This document shows, in pieces, positions 8,141-15,945 of a stretch of 64,000 nt of DNA; the first letter of the stretch is position 1, and each line of letters starts with the position of its first letter. Location: the NCBI RefSeq assembly GCF_003387475.1, contig NZ_QUNO01000002.1, positions 558,001 through 622,000 of the forward strand, read 5' to 3'. The position numbers and the translations under genes are program-made. This DNA comes from Kutzneria buriramensis (lineage in GTDB: Bacteria > Actinomycetota > Actinomycetes > Mycobacteriales > Pseudonocardiaceae). The notes beneath the pieces are model-generated. The model was not told where the DNA came from and searched no databases. It was given only the letters and a program-made list of their open reading frames with translations.

Positions 8141-8220
8141 AGGAGCTTGCGGATTCACCCATCGACACAGCGAGCCGGCGAACGCCGTCGCCGAGCGTCA
8201 GCGAGGCGGGGGCACAGTGA
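8137..8220 (+). CDS. Sixth, diverged mini-ORF coupling DUF58 to VWA gene (27 codons)
   Basis: GTG at 8137 overlaps the DUF58 stop (GTGA at 8137-8140), and its TGA at 8218-8220 overlaps the GTG of the VWA gene. The ends match the 77-bp units (GAGCTTGCG near the start, CCGAGCGTCAGCGAGG near the end) while the middle is unrelated. The peptide begins VKELADSP and ends PSVSEAGAQ. The matching ends and the matching 4-nt overlaps argue that this is one more copy of the same element. Confidence 0.45.
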   Translation: MKELADSPIDTASRRTPSPSVSEAGAQ

Positions 8221-9197
8221 GTTTGACCGGGTTCACGGACCCGTTGTGGTTGCTGCTGATCGCCGTGGTGGCCGTCCTGGCCATCGGATACCTCGTGGTG
8301 CAGCGGGTACGCGTCCGTGACACCAAGCGCTTCACCAACCTGGAGCTGCTGGAGCGGGTCGCGCCGCGGCGGCCGGGCTGGCAGCGGCATATCCCGCCGG
8401 CGATGCTGGCCGTCGGCCTGATCCTGTTGAGCATCGCGCTGGCCGGGCCGACCGCCGAGCAGAAGGTGCCGCGCAACCGGGCCACCGTGATGCTGGTGAT
8501 GGACGTGTCGCTGTCGATGAACTCCACCGACATCCCGCCGTCCCGGCTGGCCGCCGCGCAGTCGGCCGCCAAGTCGTTCGCCGACCAGCTGACGCCCGGC
8601 GTGAACCTGGGGCTGATCGAGTTCGCCGGCTCGGCCACCGTGCTGGTGTCGCCGACGACCGACCGCAACCAGGTCAAGGCCGGCATCGACGCGCTGAAGC
8701 CGGCCGAGGCCACCGCCACCGGCGATGCCATCGCCGCCGCGGTGCAGGCCATCCAGTCCTTCGGCAAGCTGCTCACGGGCGCGGACGGGCCGCCGCCGGC
8801 GCGCATCGTGCTGCTGTCGGACGGCCGGGAGAACAACCCGGCGGACCCGAACGCGCCGCGCGGGGCGTACACCCAGGCCAAGGCCGCGCACCAGGCGCAG
8901 ATGCCGATCTCCGGCATCTACTTCGGCACCAAGGGCGGCACCGCCGACATCGACGGGCAGCAGGAGGACGTGCCCGGCGACGAGCAGCAGATGCAGCAGA
9001 TCGCCCGGCTGTCCGGCGGCGACAGCTACGACGCGCACAGCGCCGGGCAGCTCCAGAACGTCTACAACTCGCTGGCCTCGCAGATCGGCTACGAGACCAA
9101 GCAGGTGGACGCCAGCCAGCCGTGGCTGGCCCTGGGCACGCTGATCTCGCTGCTGTCGGTGGCCGCGTCGGTGCTGATCACCCAGCGGATCTCCTGA
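8217..9197 (+). CDS. VWA-domain membrane protein (BatA-like)
   Basis: This 326-residue protein has two N-terminal membrane helices (about 10-28 and 60-78), a von Willebrand A domain with MIDAS DVSLSMNS (Asp96), a later metal-site segment LLSDGREN, and a C-terminal membrane helix near 304-322. The layout is that of BatA-type proteins and Rv1481: the metal-binding domain is held at the membrane face. It is the last gene of the moxR unit and is followed by a hairpin terminator. The GTG at 8217 overlaps the stop of the sixth mini-ORF. Confidence 0.9.
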   Translation: MSLTGFTDPLWLLLIAVVAVLAIGYLVVQRVRVRDTKRFTNLELLERVAPRRPGWQRHIPPAMLAVGLILLSIALAGPTAEQKVPRNRATVMLVMDVSLSMNSTDIPPSRLAAAQSAAKSFADQLTPGVNLGLIEFAGSATVLVSPTTDRNQVKAGIDALKPAEATATGDAIAAAVQAIQSFGKLLTGADGPPPARIVLLSDGRENNPADPNAPRGAYTQAKAAHQAQMPISGIYFGTKGGTADIDGQQEDVPGDEQQMQQIARLSGGDSYDAHSAGQLQNVYNSLASQIGYETKQVDASQPWLALGTLISLLSVAASVLITQRIS

Positions 9198-9207
9198 CGA
9201 TGGTGTG

Positions 9208-9248
9208 AAGGGACCATTCCGGACGTTGGACGTGGGGAATGGTCCTTT
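9208..9248 (+). terminator. Hairpin terminator after the moxR operon
   Basis: AAGGGACCATTCC at 9208-9220 pairs with GGAATGGTCCTTT at 9236-9248, a stem with one mismatch around a 15-nt loop, placed 11 nt after the VWA stop. Confidence 0.75.
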
Positions 9249-9293
9249 CCGAGCACTTGTCACAGGCCCGAATGTGCCCGGCAGACTGCCACT

Positions 9294-9371
9294 ATGCCCA
9301 GAAAGTCGATCTTGATCTTGCGGTGCCGGCGTCGCCTCTCCGATGATTTCGCCATGGGGCGCCTGTGGTGA
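9294..9371 (+). CDS. Putative 25-residue leader ORF coupled to MFS gene
   Basis: ATG at 9294 opens a frame (MPRKSILILRCRRRLSDD...) that ends with TGA at 9369-9371, overlapping GTG 9368 of the exporter (GTGA). No ribosome site precedes it, but TTGTCA (9257-9262) and CAGACT (9282-9287) could be -35 and -10 elements giving a leaderless transcript that starts at the ATG. The reading as a leader peptide is inference. Confidence 0.4.
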   Translation: MPRKSILILRCRRRLSDDFAMGRLW

Positions 9372-10699
9372 GCTGGAGCCGTCACGGCGGACTGAGCGGG
9401 TATTCGGTGCTGTGGGCCGGGCAGATCCTCTCGGTCAGCGCGGCCCGGATGGTGAACTTCGGCTTCGGCGTCTGGCTGTTCATGCGCACGCACAGCGCGC
9501 TGGACCTCTCGCTGCTGACCGGCGTCGCGTTCGTCGCGACGATGGTGTGCAGCCCGTTCGCGGGCGCGGCCATCGACCGGCTGCCGCGCCGGCTGACCAT
9601 CGCCGTCGGCGACGCCGGCACGGTGGTGGTGCTCGCCACGCTGCTGGCACTGTTCGCCTGGAACGGTGTGCAGGTGTGGGAGTTGTTCCTGGCCAACACG
9701 ATCATCGGCGTGTTGGTGGCGTTCGAGGTGCCGGCCTACTCGGCGACGATCTCGTTGATGGTGTCCAAGCAGGATCTGTCCCGCGCCAACGCCATGCGAA
9801 CGATCGCAGACTCGGTGCAGAACGTGGTCGCGCCGACACTCGGTGCGATTGCCTTGCGGTGCCTGGGAATCAACACCGTGGTGCTGATCGCCGTGCTGGC
9901 CGGTCTGGTCGCCGTCGGCACCGTGTTCCTGGTGAAGATCCCGCAACCCGACCGCACCGCCGCGTGTGCCGACGGCTGGTGGCAGGGCGCCGGCGCGGGT
10001 TTCCGCTACATCGCCGCCCGGCCGGCGCTGATCGGCCTCCAGCTGACGTTCTTCGTGGTGAGCATGCTGTCCGTGATGGGCTGGCAGGTCCTCACGCCGA
10101 TGGTGCTGTTACGCACCGGGAACGACGAGTTGGCCGCCGGCCTGGTGCAGACCGTCGGCGCGGTCGGCGGCGTCGTCGGCGGGGTGGTGATGCTGTTACG
10201 GCCGCCGGCCGTGCGGCCCGTCCGGTCCGTGTTGCTGGCCGTGCTGGCGTACTACTCGCTGGGGCGGATCGTGCTCGGCATGGGCGACGGCATGGTGGAG
10301 TGGGCGGCCAGCTGGTTCTGCTCCTGGGCGTGCATGCCGTTCCTGCGGGGAAACCTCGACGCCATCTGGCAGGTGAAGGTCGACCCCGCCATGCAGGGCC
10401 GGGTGTTCGGCGCCCGTCAGGTCATCGACAACCTCGCGCTGCCGCTCGCGCTGGCGGTGGTCGGGCCGCTGGCCGACACCGTGCTGGAGCCCGGCATGCA
10501 GCCCGGCGGCGCGCTGCTCAAGGTGTTCGGCTCGGTCGTGCCCGGCGGCCCCGGCGGCGGCATGGCCCTGGTCTTCTTCGGCACCGGCGTGCTCGGCGTG
10601 CTGGTCGGCCTCTGCGGCTTCTTCGTGCGGACCGTGCGCGACGCCGACACCGCCCTGCCCGACCACGACATGGTGCCGGAACTGGTTACCTCGGCGTAA
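9368..10699 (+). CDS. MFS transporter, drug/effector-exporter type
   Basis: This 443-residue protein has about twelve hydrophobic helices and the loop 2-3 motif GAAIDRLPRRLT typical of the MFS_3 (EntS/TetA-like) export group. Two adjacent GTG codons, 9365 and 9368, could start it; 9368 is preferred because it overlaps the stop of the 25-codon frame upstream. The substrate is unknown. No regulator gene is adjacent, so any control is likely to lie in the 5' leader. It sits alone between the moxR operon and a secreted protease. Confidence 0.85.
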   Translation: MSWSRHGGLSGYSVLWAGQILSVSAARMVNFGFGVWLFMRTHSALDLSLLTGVAFVATMVCSPFAGAAIDRLPRRLTIAVGDAGTVVVLATLLALFAWNGVQVWELFLANTIIGVLVAFEVPAYSATISLMVSKQDLSRANAMRTIADSVQNVVAPTLGAIALRCLGINTVVLIAVLAGLVAVGTVFLVKIPQPDRTAACADGWWQGAGAGFRYIAARPALIGLQLTFFVVSMLSVMGWQVLTPMVLLRTGNDELAAGLVQTVGAVGGVVGGVVMLLRPPAVRPVRSVLLAVLAYYSLGRIVLGMGDGMVEWAASWFCSWACMPFLRGNLDAIWQVKVDPAMQGRVFGARQVIDNLALPLALAVVGPLADTVLEPGMQPGGALLKVFGSVVPGGPGGGMALVFFGTGVLGVLVGLCGFFVRTVRDADTALPDHDMVPELVTSA

Positions 10700-10952
10700 A
10701 AGGCCCGTTCGCGGGGAATAAACTCCGGTCACTCGACCGAATGCTTCAGGCACGCTCGGTCGGCCGAACGGCGGTACCGGGTCGCGGGGTCACGGGTGAA
10801 ATTTAGCGGGCTAGGGGATTGAAGCAACGGGGGCATAAACGGGGGATTCGCTGGACCGTACGGCGGCAACGGGGATGGATTGCCGCAGGTCCCGTCGTGT
10901 CCTTCTTTCCATGCCGTGTGCCGTGCGCCGTGAACGCATGCAAAAACGTCAT

Positions 10953-10973
10953 GAATCGGAAGGGAAACGATTC
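10953..10973 (+). promoter_or_regulatory. Inverted repeat around the ribosome-binding region of the protease gene
   Basis: GAATCG (10953-10958) mirrors CGATTC (10968-10973), with the purine run GAAGGGAAA in the loop and the ATG 3 nt beyond the stem. In mRNA the stem could present or hide the start. The 277 bp between 10700 and 10976 hold nothing else I can assign. Confidence 0.35.
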
Positions 10974-10976
10974 ACA

Positions 10977-12242
10977 ATGATGAGCACCACGCGGGCGAGA
11001 CGCCTGCTGTTCGTGGCCCCGCTGGCGGCGGCCTGCCTGGTCGGCGCGCCGGCCGCGGCCATCGCGCAGCCGACCGGCCTCGACCCGGCCGTGATCGCGC
11101 AGTTCCGGGCCGAGGCGCCGCTGGACGCGGTGGCCAACGCCGTCGGCGAGCAGGGACGGGGTGCCTTCGCCGACACGTACAGCAACCTCTATGTGGACAC
11201 CGACCACAACAGGGTCACCGTGTACGCGACCGACGCGGGGCGGGCGGCGAAGCTGCTGGCCGCGGCCAAGAAGGCGCACCCGGACATCGACCTGGGGCTG
11301 GCCACCGTCGTCCACGCGAACTACACCAAGGCCGCGCTGGACGCCGGCATCGCGAAGATCATGGCCGGCAACGACGGCGTCAAGGCCGCCGACCTGACCG
11401 TCTACAGCGCGGCCGCCGCGCCCGACGGCTCCGGCATCCAGGTCACCGCCAAGGAGAGCGCCGCGTCGCCCTCCTTCCGGTCGGCGCTGACCGCGAGCGC
11501 GGGCAGCGGCATCCCGGTCACCGTCACGGCCGGGAAGCCGATCACCGCCGACACCTGGCGGTGGAATGACACCAAGCCGTTCATCGGCGGCGACGTCCTG
11601 CTCGGCAATGCCCGCAAGTCCGGTTACCGGGCCCAGTGCACCGCCGGCCTGGCCACCGAGAAGGGCGGTCACGACTATCTGCTCACCGCCGCCCACTGCT
11701 TCCCCAGCGGCGCGCACGTCTACGGCGAGGGCGACTCCGTCGGCAGTTGGGGTTTCAATTTCGGTAATTCCGTCGGCACCACCACGTCGGTGAATGACCA
11801 TTGGGACGCCGAGGTCATCGACACCGGCGCCTCGGGTGGCGCCGGGTCCAACTCCGACGAGGCCGACACGCCCACCGGAAAGTGGTACGTGGTCAATTCA
11901 TCGGCGTATTCCTACAATGGTCAGACGGTGTGCCAGGACGGCGCCCGGTCCTATTACAACGGCCACGGCGTGCCCTGCGGCATCAAGGTCAACAACCAGG
12001 ACGTCACGTACACCATCTCGTGGGACGACGGCAGCACGCACTCGGTGCGCGGCGTCCACGGGGCGGCCGGCTACGCGGCGACCGAGGGCGACTCCGGCGG
12101 CCTGGTGTTCACCGTGACCAGCTCGACCGCGCGGCAGGCGCGCGGCATGGTGTCGGCCGGCAACAGCGACGCCGACCTGTACTGGACGGAGTCCCCGGAC
12201 ATCCTGGGCGCCTTCGGCATGACGCTGAACCCGCACGTCTGA
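10977..12242 (+). CDS. Secreted trypsin-like serine protease with propeptide (S1, alpha-lytic/streptogrisin type)
   Basis: This 421-residue preproenzyme has a signal peptide (RRLLFVAPLAAACLVG, cleavage near AIAQ at about 32), a propeptide to roughly residue 195, and a chymotrypsin-fold domain. The triad is visible: His240 in LLTAAHCF, Asp277 in DHWDAEVI, Ser373 in EGDSGGLVF. Paired Cys residues near His240 (QCTAGL and AHCF) suit a disulfide. The enzyme would act outside the cell on proteins. The start at ATG 10977 is followed at once by a second ATG. A GC-rich hairpin closes the gene. Confidence 0.92.
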   Translation: MMSTTRARRLLFVAPLAAACLVGAPAAAIAQPTGLDPAVIAQFRAEAPLDAVANAVGEQGRGAFADTYSNLYVDTDHNRVTVYATDAGRAAKLLAAAKKAHPDIDLGLATVVHANYTKAALDAGIAKIMAGNDGVKAADLTVYSAAAAPDGSGIQVTAKESAASPSFRSALTASAGSGIPVTVTAGKPITADTWRWNDTKPFIGGDVLLGNARKSGYRAQCTAGLATEKGGHDYLLTAAHCFPSGAHVYGEGDSVGSWGFNFGNSVGTTTSVNDHWDAEVIDTGASGGAGSNSDEADTPTGKWYVVNSSAYSYNGQTVCQDGARSYYNGHGVPCGIKVNNQDVTYTISWDDGSTHSVRGVHGAAGYAATEGDSGGLVFTVTSSTARQARGMVSAGNSDADLYWTESPDILGAFGMTLNPHV

Positions 12243-12251
12243 TCAAGTCGG

Positions 12252-12285
12252 CCGCCGCCGCCGAAATCCCGTTCGGCGGCGGCGG
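12252..12285 (+). terminator. GC-rich hairpin after the protease gene
   Basis: CCGCCGCCGCCGAA at 12252-12265 pairs exactly with TTCGGCGGCGGCGG at 12272-12285 around a 6-nt loop. It lies between the protease stop and the LysE gene. Confidence 0.7.
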
Positions 12286-12306
12286 TTCCGGGGCTACCCT
12301 GCGGTG

Positions 12307-12939
12307 ATGCCGACCCTGTCCACCCTGCTGCTGTTCGTGGCGGCGACCCTGGCGCTGCTGGTGTTCCCCGGCCCGGCGGTGCTCTACATCGTCACCCGCT
12401 CCGTCTCCCAGGGCCGCGCCGCCGGCCTCGTCTCGGTGCTCGGCGTGCACACCGGCACGATCTTCTTCGTGCTGGCCACCTCGTTCGGCCTGTCCGCGCT
12501 GCTTGCCGCGTCGGGGACCGCCTTCCAGGTGGTGAAGTACCTCGGCGTGGCCTACCTGCTCTGGCTCGGCGTCCAGAAGCTGTGGCTGTCCCGCGGCGAG
12601 GAGGACGCGGCCGCCGAGCCGCCGCGGGCGTCGCTGCGGCGGATCTTCACCCAGGGCGTGATCGTCAACCTGCTCAACCCGAAGACGCTGATCTTCTTCG
12701 CCGCCTTCCTGCCGCAGTTCGTCGACCCGGCGCTCGGCTCGGTCACCTTCCAGCTGGTGTTCTTCGGCATCGGCTTCATCGTGCTGGGCATCGTCAGCGA
12801 CGGCACGTACGCGCTGCTGGCCAGCGCGCTGGCCGGCCGGCTGCGCCGCACGGCCCGGGTCCGCCGGCGGTTGGACCGCTCCAGCGGCGTGGTGTACCTG
12901 CTGCTCGGCGCGTTCGCGGCGACCGTCCGCCAGGCCTGA
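12307..12939 (+). CDS. LysE-family amino-acid/metabolite exporter
   Basis: This 210-residue inner-membrane protein shows the LysE/RhtB plan: an N-terminal helix with FPGPAVLYIVTRSVSQGRAAG (19-39), helices near 40-60 and 68-90, a charged cytosolic loop about 95-110, then GVIVNLLNPKTLIFFAAFLPQFV, the signature NPK segment, and two or three C-terminal helices. LysE proteins export amino acids or homoserine lactone-like compounds. A GTG at 12304 directly before the ATG is an alternative start. No regulator adjoins it. Confidence 0.88.
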   Translation: MPTLSTLLLFVAATLALLVFPGPAVLYIVTRSVSQGRAAGLVSVLGVHTGTIFFVLATSFGLSALLAASGTAFQVVKYLGVAYLLWLGVQKLWLSRGEEDAAAEPPRASLRRIFTQGVIVNLLNPKTLIFFAAFLPQFVDPALGSVTFQLVFFGIGFIVLGIVSDGTYALLASALAGRLRRTARVRRRLDRSSGVVYLLLGAFAATVRQA

Positions 12940-13018
12940 GCGTCCCTCGATAGGGGGATGCCGGTTGCCGGCCCGACCCGGTGGGGTCAACCTCGCACGT
13001 GACTGGGAGGGCCGGCTC

Positions 13019-13666
13019 ATGACCAATGCGGAGCGGCGCGCGGCGATCGGTGGATTCCTCTGGATCGTCGCCTCGGTGCAGTACTTCGTCGCGCAGTTCG
13101 TGGTGGCGGCGCAATGGCATCCGCCCTACAGCTGGCGCGACAACTCCATCGGCGACCTCGGCAACACCGCCTGCGGCCAGTTCATGTCCAACCACGTCTG
13201 CTCGCCGCTGGCGGGCGTGATGAACGGGGCCTTCATCCTCGCCGGCCTGCTGACGATCACCGGCGTCGCGCTGCTGCGCTCGGTGTGGCCGGTGACCGGC
13301 ACGGCCAGCCTCGGCGTGCTGCTGGTGATCCTCGCCGGCGCGGGCAAGGTGCTGGTCGGCGCCACGCCGGAGAACGAGGACCCCTGGCTGCACATGATCG
13401 GCGTCGTCAACCTGCCGTTGGGCACGGTCGCGGTGCTGCTGCTGGGTCTGTCCATCCGGCACACCCGGGTGGGCATGTTCGGCGTCGTGGTGGCGGCGTT
13501 CGGGCTGCTGGGCGCGGTGCTGATGTTGTTCGCGCCGGAGCTGCTGGGCGTCGGCGGCGCCGAGCGACTGGCCGGATATCCCGCGGAGATCTGGCTTTTC
13601 GTCGCCGGCGGCGCCGCGCTGCTGCCCAGGAGCTCCTCAGCCGAGGTGCTCGCGCAGATGCCGTAG
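13019..13666 (+). CDS. DUF998 membrane protein
   Basis: This 215-residue protein has six hydrophobic segments and the DUF998 opening: a first helix, then YSWRDNSIGDLGNTACG (38-54), a second helix after NHVCSPLAGVMNGAF, and so on. The family is of unknown function. The upstream frame to 12965 lacks hydrophobic or family features, so the ATG at 13019 is used. The 3' end overlaps the convergent esterase gene by 30 bp (13637-13666). Confidence 0.82.
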   Translation: MTNAERRAAIGGFLWIVASVQYFVAQFVVAAQWHPPYSWRDNSIGDLGNTACGQFMSNHVCSPLAGVMNGAFILAGLLTITGVALLRSVWPVTGTASLGVLLVILAGAGKVLVGATPENEDPWLHMIGVVNLPLGTVAVLLLGLSIRHTRVGMFGVVVAAFGLLGAVLMLFAPELLGVGGAERLAGYPAEIWLFVAGGAALLPRSSSAEVLAQMP

Positions 13667-14614
13667 CTGCCGCTCGATGTGCCCGCGCGGCACGTCGTGC
13701 ACGCCGAACGGGGACACCGCGATCTCCTTCGGCGCGGTGATCTCGTTGTACGCGGCGTAAACCGTGGACGGCGGGCACACCATGTCCATCAGCCCGACGC
13801 TGAACAGGCTGGCCGCGGTGATCCGTCGGGCCAGCAGCGCGCAGTCCACGTACCGCAGCGTGTCCAGCGCCGCCGGCACCAGTTCCACGTGCTGGGCCAG
13901 GAAGTCGCTGATCTCGCTGTACGGTGTCTTCGGCGCGATCCGCACCGCCCGCTGGAAGTCGCACAGGAACGGGATGTCCGCGTGGCACACCCGAACCCGG
14001 TCCCCGGACAGCGCCGCCGCGGCGATCGCCAGCCCGCCGCCCTGGCTGCCGCCGGCCACCGCGATCCGCGTCGGATCCACACCGTCCAGTTCGGACGCCA
14101 CGTCGACCGCCCGCACCGCGTCCACGAAGAGCCGGGTGTAGTAGTACGTCTCCGGGCTGGCGATGCCCCGGGTCATCACGCCCGGGAACTCGGGGCCGGC
14201 CGGCGTCCGACCGGGGTCGCCGGTCGCGCCGATGCTCCAGCGCGCGCCCTGCCCGCGAGTGTCCATCACCAGCACGGCGAATCCGGCGGCGGCCCACAGG
14301 GTGTGGTCGAGCGGCAGGCCGCGCCCGCCGCCGTACCCGATGTAGCGCACCACAACCGGCAGCCGCTGTCCGTCCGAACCGGCCGGTCGCAGGTACCAGC
14401 CCCGGATCCGGTCACCGCCGTCGCCGGAGAACTCCACGTCCCACACCGGCATCGGTCCGTACGCCAGCTCCTCGTGCCGGGTCAGCGTCACCGGCTCGGC
14501 CAGCTCCCGGGCCGCGGCGATGCGCGCCGCCCACCACGCGTCCAGGCCGTCCGGCTCGGTCGCGGTCACCCTGTGCTCGGCCAGCTCCGGTTCCGAGAGG
14601 TCGAACAGGGGCAT
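13637..14614 (-). CDS. Acetyl xylan esterase/cephalosporin-C deacetylase family hydrolase
   Basis: This 325-residue alpha/beta hydrolase of the AXE1 (CE7) family would remove acetyl groups from small acetylated sugars or similar esters. Family marks are RGQG (120-123), the nucleophile elbow AGGSQGG (Ser190), the acid in GLMDMVCPP (Asp277) and His306 in FGVHD; the spacing matches CE7 enzymes. There is no signal peptide, so it is cytosolic. It lies 9 bp downstream of the RibD-like reductase and is probably the third gene of that operon, an unexpected partner for flavin-type enzymes. Confidence 0.88.
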   Translation of the reverse strand: MPLFDLSEPELAEHRVTATEPDGLDAWWAARIAAARELAEPVTLTRHEELAYGPMPVWDVEFSGDGGDRIRGWYLRPAGSDGQRLPVVVRYIGYGGGRGLPLDHTLWAAAGFAVLVMDTRGQGARWSIGATGDPGRTPAGPEFPGVMTRGIASPETYYYTRLFVDAVRAVDVASELDGVDPTRIAVAGGSQGGGLAIAAAALSGDRVRVCHADIPFLCDFQRAVRIAPKTPYSEISDFLAQHVELVPAALDTLRYVDCALLARRITAASLFSVGLMDMVCPPSTVYAAYNEITAPKEIAVSPFGVHDVPRGHIERQLRHLREHLG

Positions 14615-14623
14615 GTTTTCCTC

Positions 14624-15310
14624 CTACTGGCAGCAGGTCAGGTCCTTCGGCGAGTATCGCAGCAGCACGACGTCGCCGACCTGGGTGCAGCCGAGGAGTC
14701 TCATGCGGGCGGTGGTCCCGCCGGGATAGTTGGCGGGGCCGAGGAAGCGCGGCGCGTCGGCCTGGCCGACCACCAGCGGCGCCACCGCCACGTGCAGCTC
14801 GTCGGCGAGGTTGAGCGCCACCAGCTGGGTGTGCACGGTGCCGCCGCCCTCCACCATCAGCCGGTCGACACCGCGTTCGCCCAGGCCCGCCAACACCTTG
14901 TGCCAGTCGAAGACCGGGCCGGTGCTGACCACCTCGGCCCGGTCGCCGAGGCGGTCGGTCACCTTCTCCGCCGCGGAGTCCACCGTGAACACGAGCTTGC
15001 GGCCGCCGCAGCTCCAGACGGCGAGCTCGGGATCGAGATCGCCGGAGCCGGTGACGACCACCTTCATCGGGTGCGCCGGCAGCCCGCGGGACAGCCGTTC
15101 CTGCCGCAGCTGCTCGGAGTGCACGATCAGGCGCGGATTGTCACGGCGGATCGTGTTGGCCCCGACCAGAATCGCGTCCACGTCGGCCCGGACCGCGTCC
15201 ACCCGGTCGAAGTCCTCCGGACAGGACAGCAGGAGGCGCCGGCATCCGGCATCGTCCAGGCAGCCGTCGATGCTCACGGCCGCCGACAGCACGACATACG
15301 GCAGTTTCAT
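14624..15310 (-). CDS. RibD C-terminal (DHFR-like) reductase
   Basis: This 228-residue protein is a stand-alone RibD C-terminal domain of dihydrofolate-reductase fold: it starts YVVLSAAVSIDGCLDD, has VDAILVGANTIRRDNPRL (48-65), and DRLMVEGGGTVHTQLV (149-164), the NADPH/substrate loop. Family members reduce the ribosyl group of the diaminopyrimidine that GTP cyclohydrolase II makes. It starts 5 bp after the cyclohydrolase gene. No deaminase domain is fused, and none is in the window. Confidence 0.87.
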   Translation of the reverse strand: MKLPYVVLSAAVSIDGCLDDAGCRRLLLSCPEDFDRVDAVRADVDAILVGANTIRRDNPRLIVHSEQLRQERLSRGLPAHPMKVVVTGSGDLDPELAVWSCGGRKLVFTVDSAAEKVTDRLGDRAEVVSTGPVFDWHKVLAGLGERGVDRLMVEGGGTVHTQLVALNLADELHVAVAPLVVGQADAPRFLGPANYPGGTTARMRLLGCTQVGDVVLLRYSPKDLTCCQ

Positions 15311-15315
15311 GGGCC

Positions 15316-15945
15316 TCAACTCACGAGGCTGGACAGTGTGATGGTGTGCCCGGTGTGGTCCACCTTGGCCCGCAGGTAGCGCAGGTTGTTCTCGGTGGCG
15401 AACACGCCGGTCGGCACGCGGCGGCGCACCGTGACGCCGAGCGCGCGCAGCTGCTCGGCCTTGTCCGGGTTGTTGGAGAGCAGGTCGATCCGCGACACGC
15501 CCAGCGCGGCCAGCATCTGCGCGGCGGGGGTGTAGTCCCGGCCGTCCTCGGGCAGGCCCAGCGCGGCGTTCGCGGCGTAGGTGTCCAGGCCGTTGTCCTG
15601 CAGCGCGTACGCGTCGAGCTTGTTGTACAGGCCGATGCCGCGGCCCTCCTGGCGCAGGTAGAGCAGCACGCCGCCGGCGACGGAGATGCGCTCGACGGCC
15701 TCGCGCAGCTGGGGGCCGCAGTCGCAGCGGGCGGAGCCGAACACGTCACCGGTCAGGCACTCGGAGTGCGGGCGGACCAGCGGCGTGCCGCTGGCCGGGT
15801 CGCCGAAGACCATGGCGACGTGCTCGAGGCCGTCGGCCAGGCCGTGGAAGGTGACCGCGTCGGCGGTGACGGAGAAGCCGTCGGCGAAGCGGAGCGGGAT
15901 GCGCACCCGGGTGCGGACGGTTGCCTCGGCGTCGCTCGTCGACAT
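15316..15945 (-). CDS. ribA: GTP cyclohydrolase II
   Basis: This 209-residue enzyme opens GTP to 2,5-diamino-6-ribosylamino-pyrimidinone phosphate, formate and pyrophosphate. Zinc ligands are Cys63, Cys74 and Cys76 in SECLTGDVFGSARCDCG; the catalytic loop is RQEGRGIGLYNK (99-110). Tyr113 in DAYALQD matches E. coli Tyr105, a residue reported to favour the riboflavin product over the formylated one. The DHBP-synthase half (RibB) is absent, so it is a single-domain form. ATG 15945 is chosen; the longer frame upstream is not family-like. First gene of an apparent ribA, ribD-like, esterase operon. Confidence 0.9.
   Translation of the reverse strand: MSTSDAEATVRTRVRIPLRFADGFSVTADAVTFHGLADGLEHVAMVFGDPASGTPLVRPHSECLTGDVFGSARCDCGPQLREAVERISVAGGVLLYLRQEGRGIGLYNKLDAYALQDNGLDTYAANAALGLPEDGRDYTPAAQMLAALGVSRIDLLSNNPDKAEQLRALGVTVRRRVPTGVFATENNLRYLRAKVDHTGHTITLSSLVS

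Noticed and set aside
5696-8158. 820-codon minus-strand frame across moxR, the repeats and DUF58
   Set aside because: Composition is His/Arg/Gln-rich without motifs and it crosses three well-supported plus-strand genes; the repeat merely happens to be open on that strand.
1-10699. Secondary-metabolite cluster beside the SARP regulator
   Set aside because: No polyketide, peptide-synthetase, terpene or RiPP genes occur in the first 10 kb; the neighbours are housekeeping-like. A cluster could lie left of the window.
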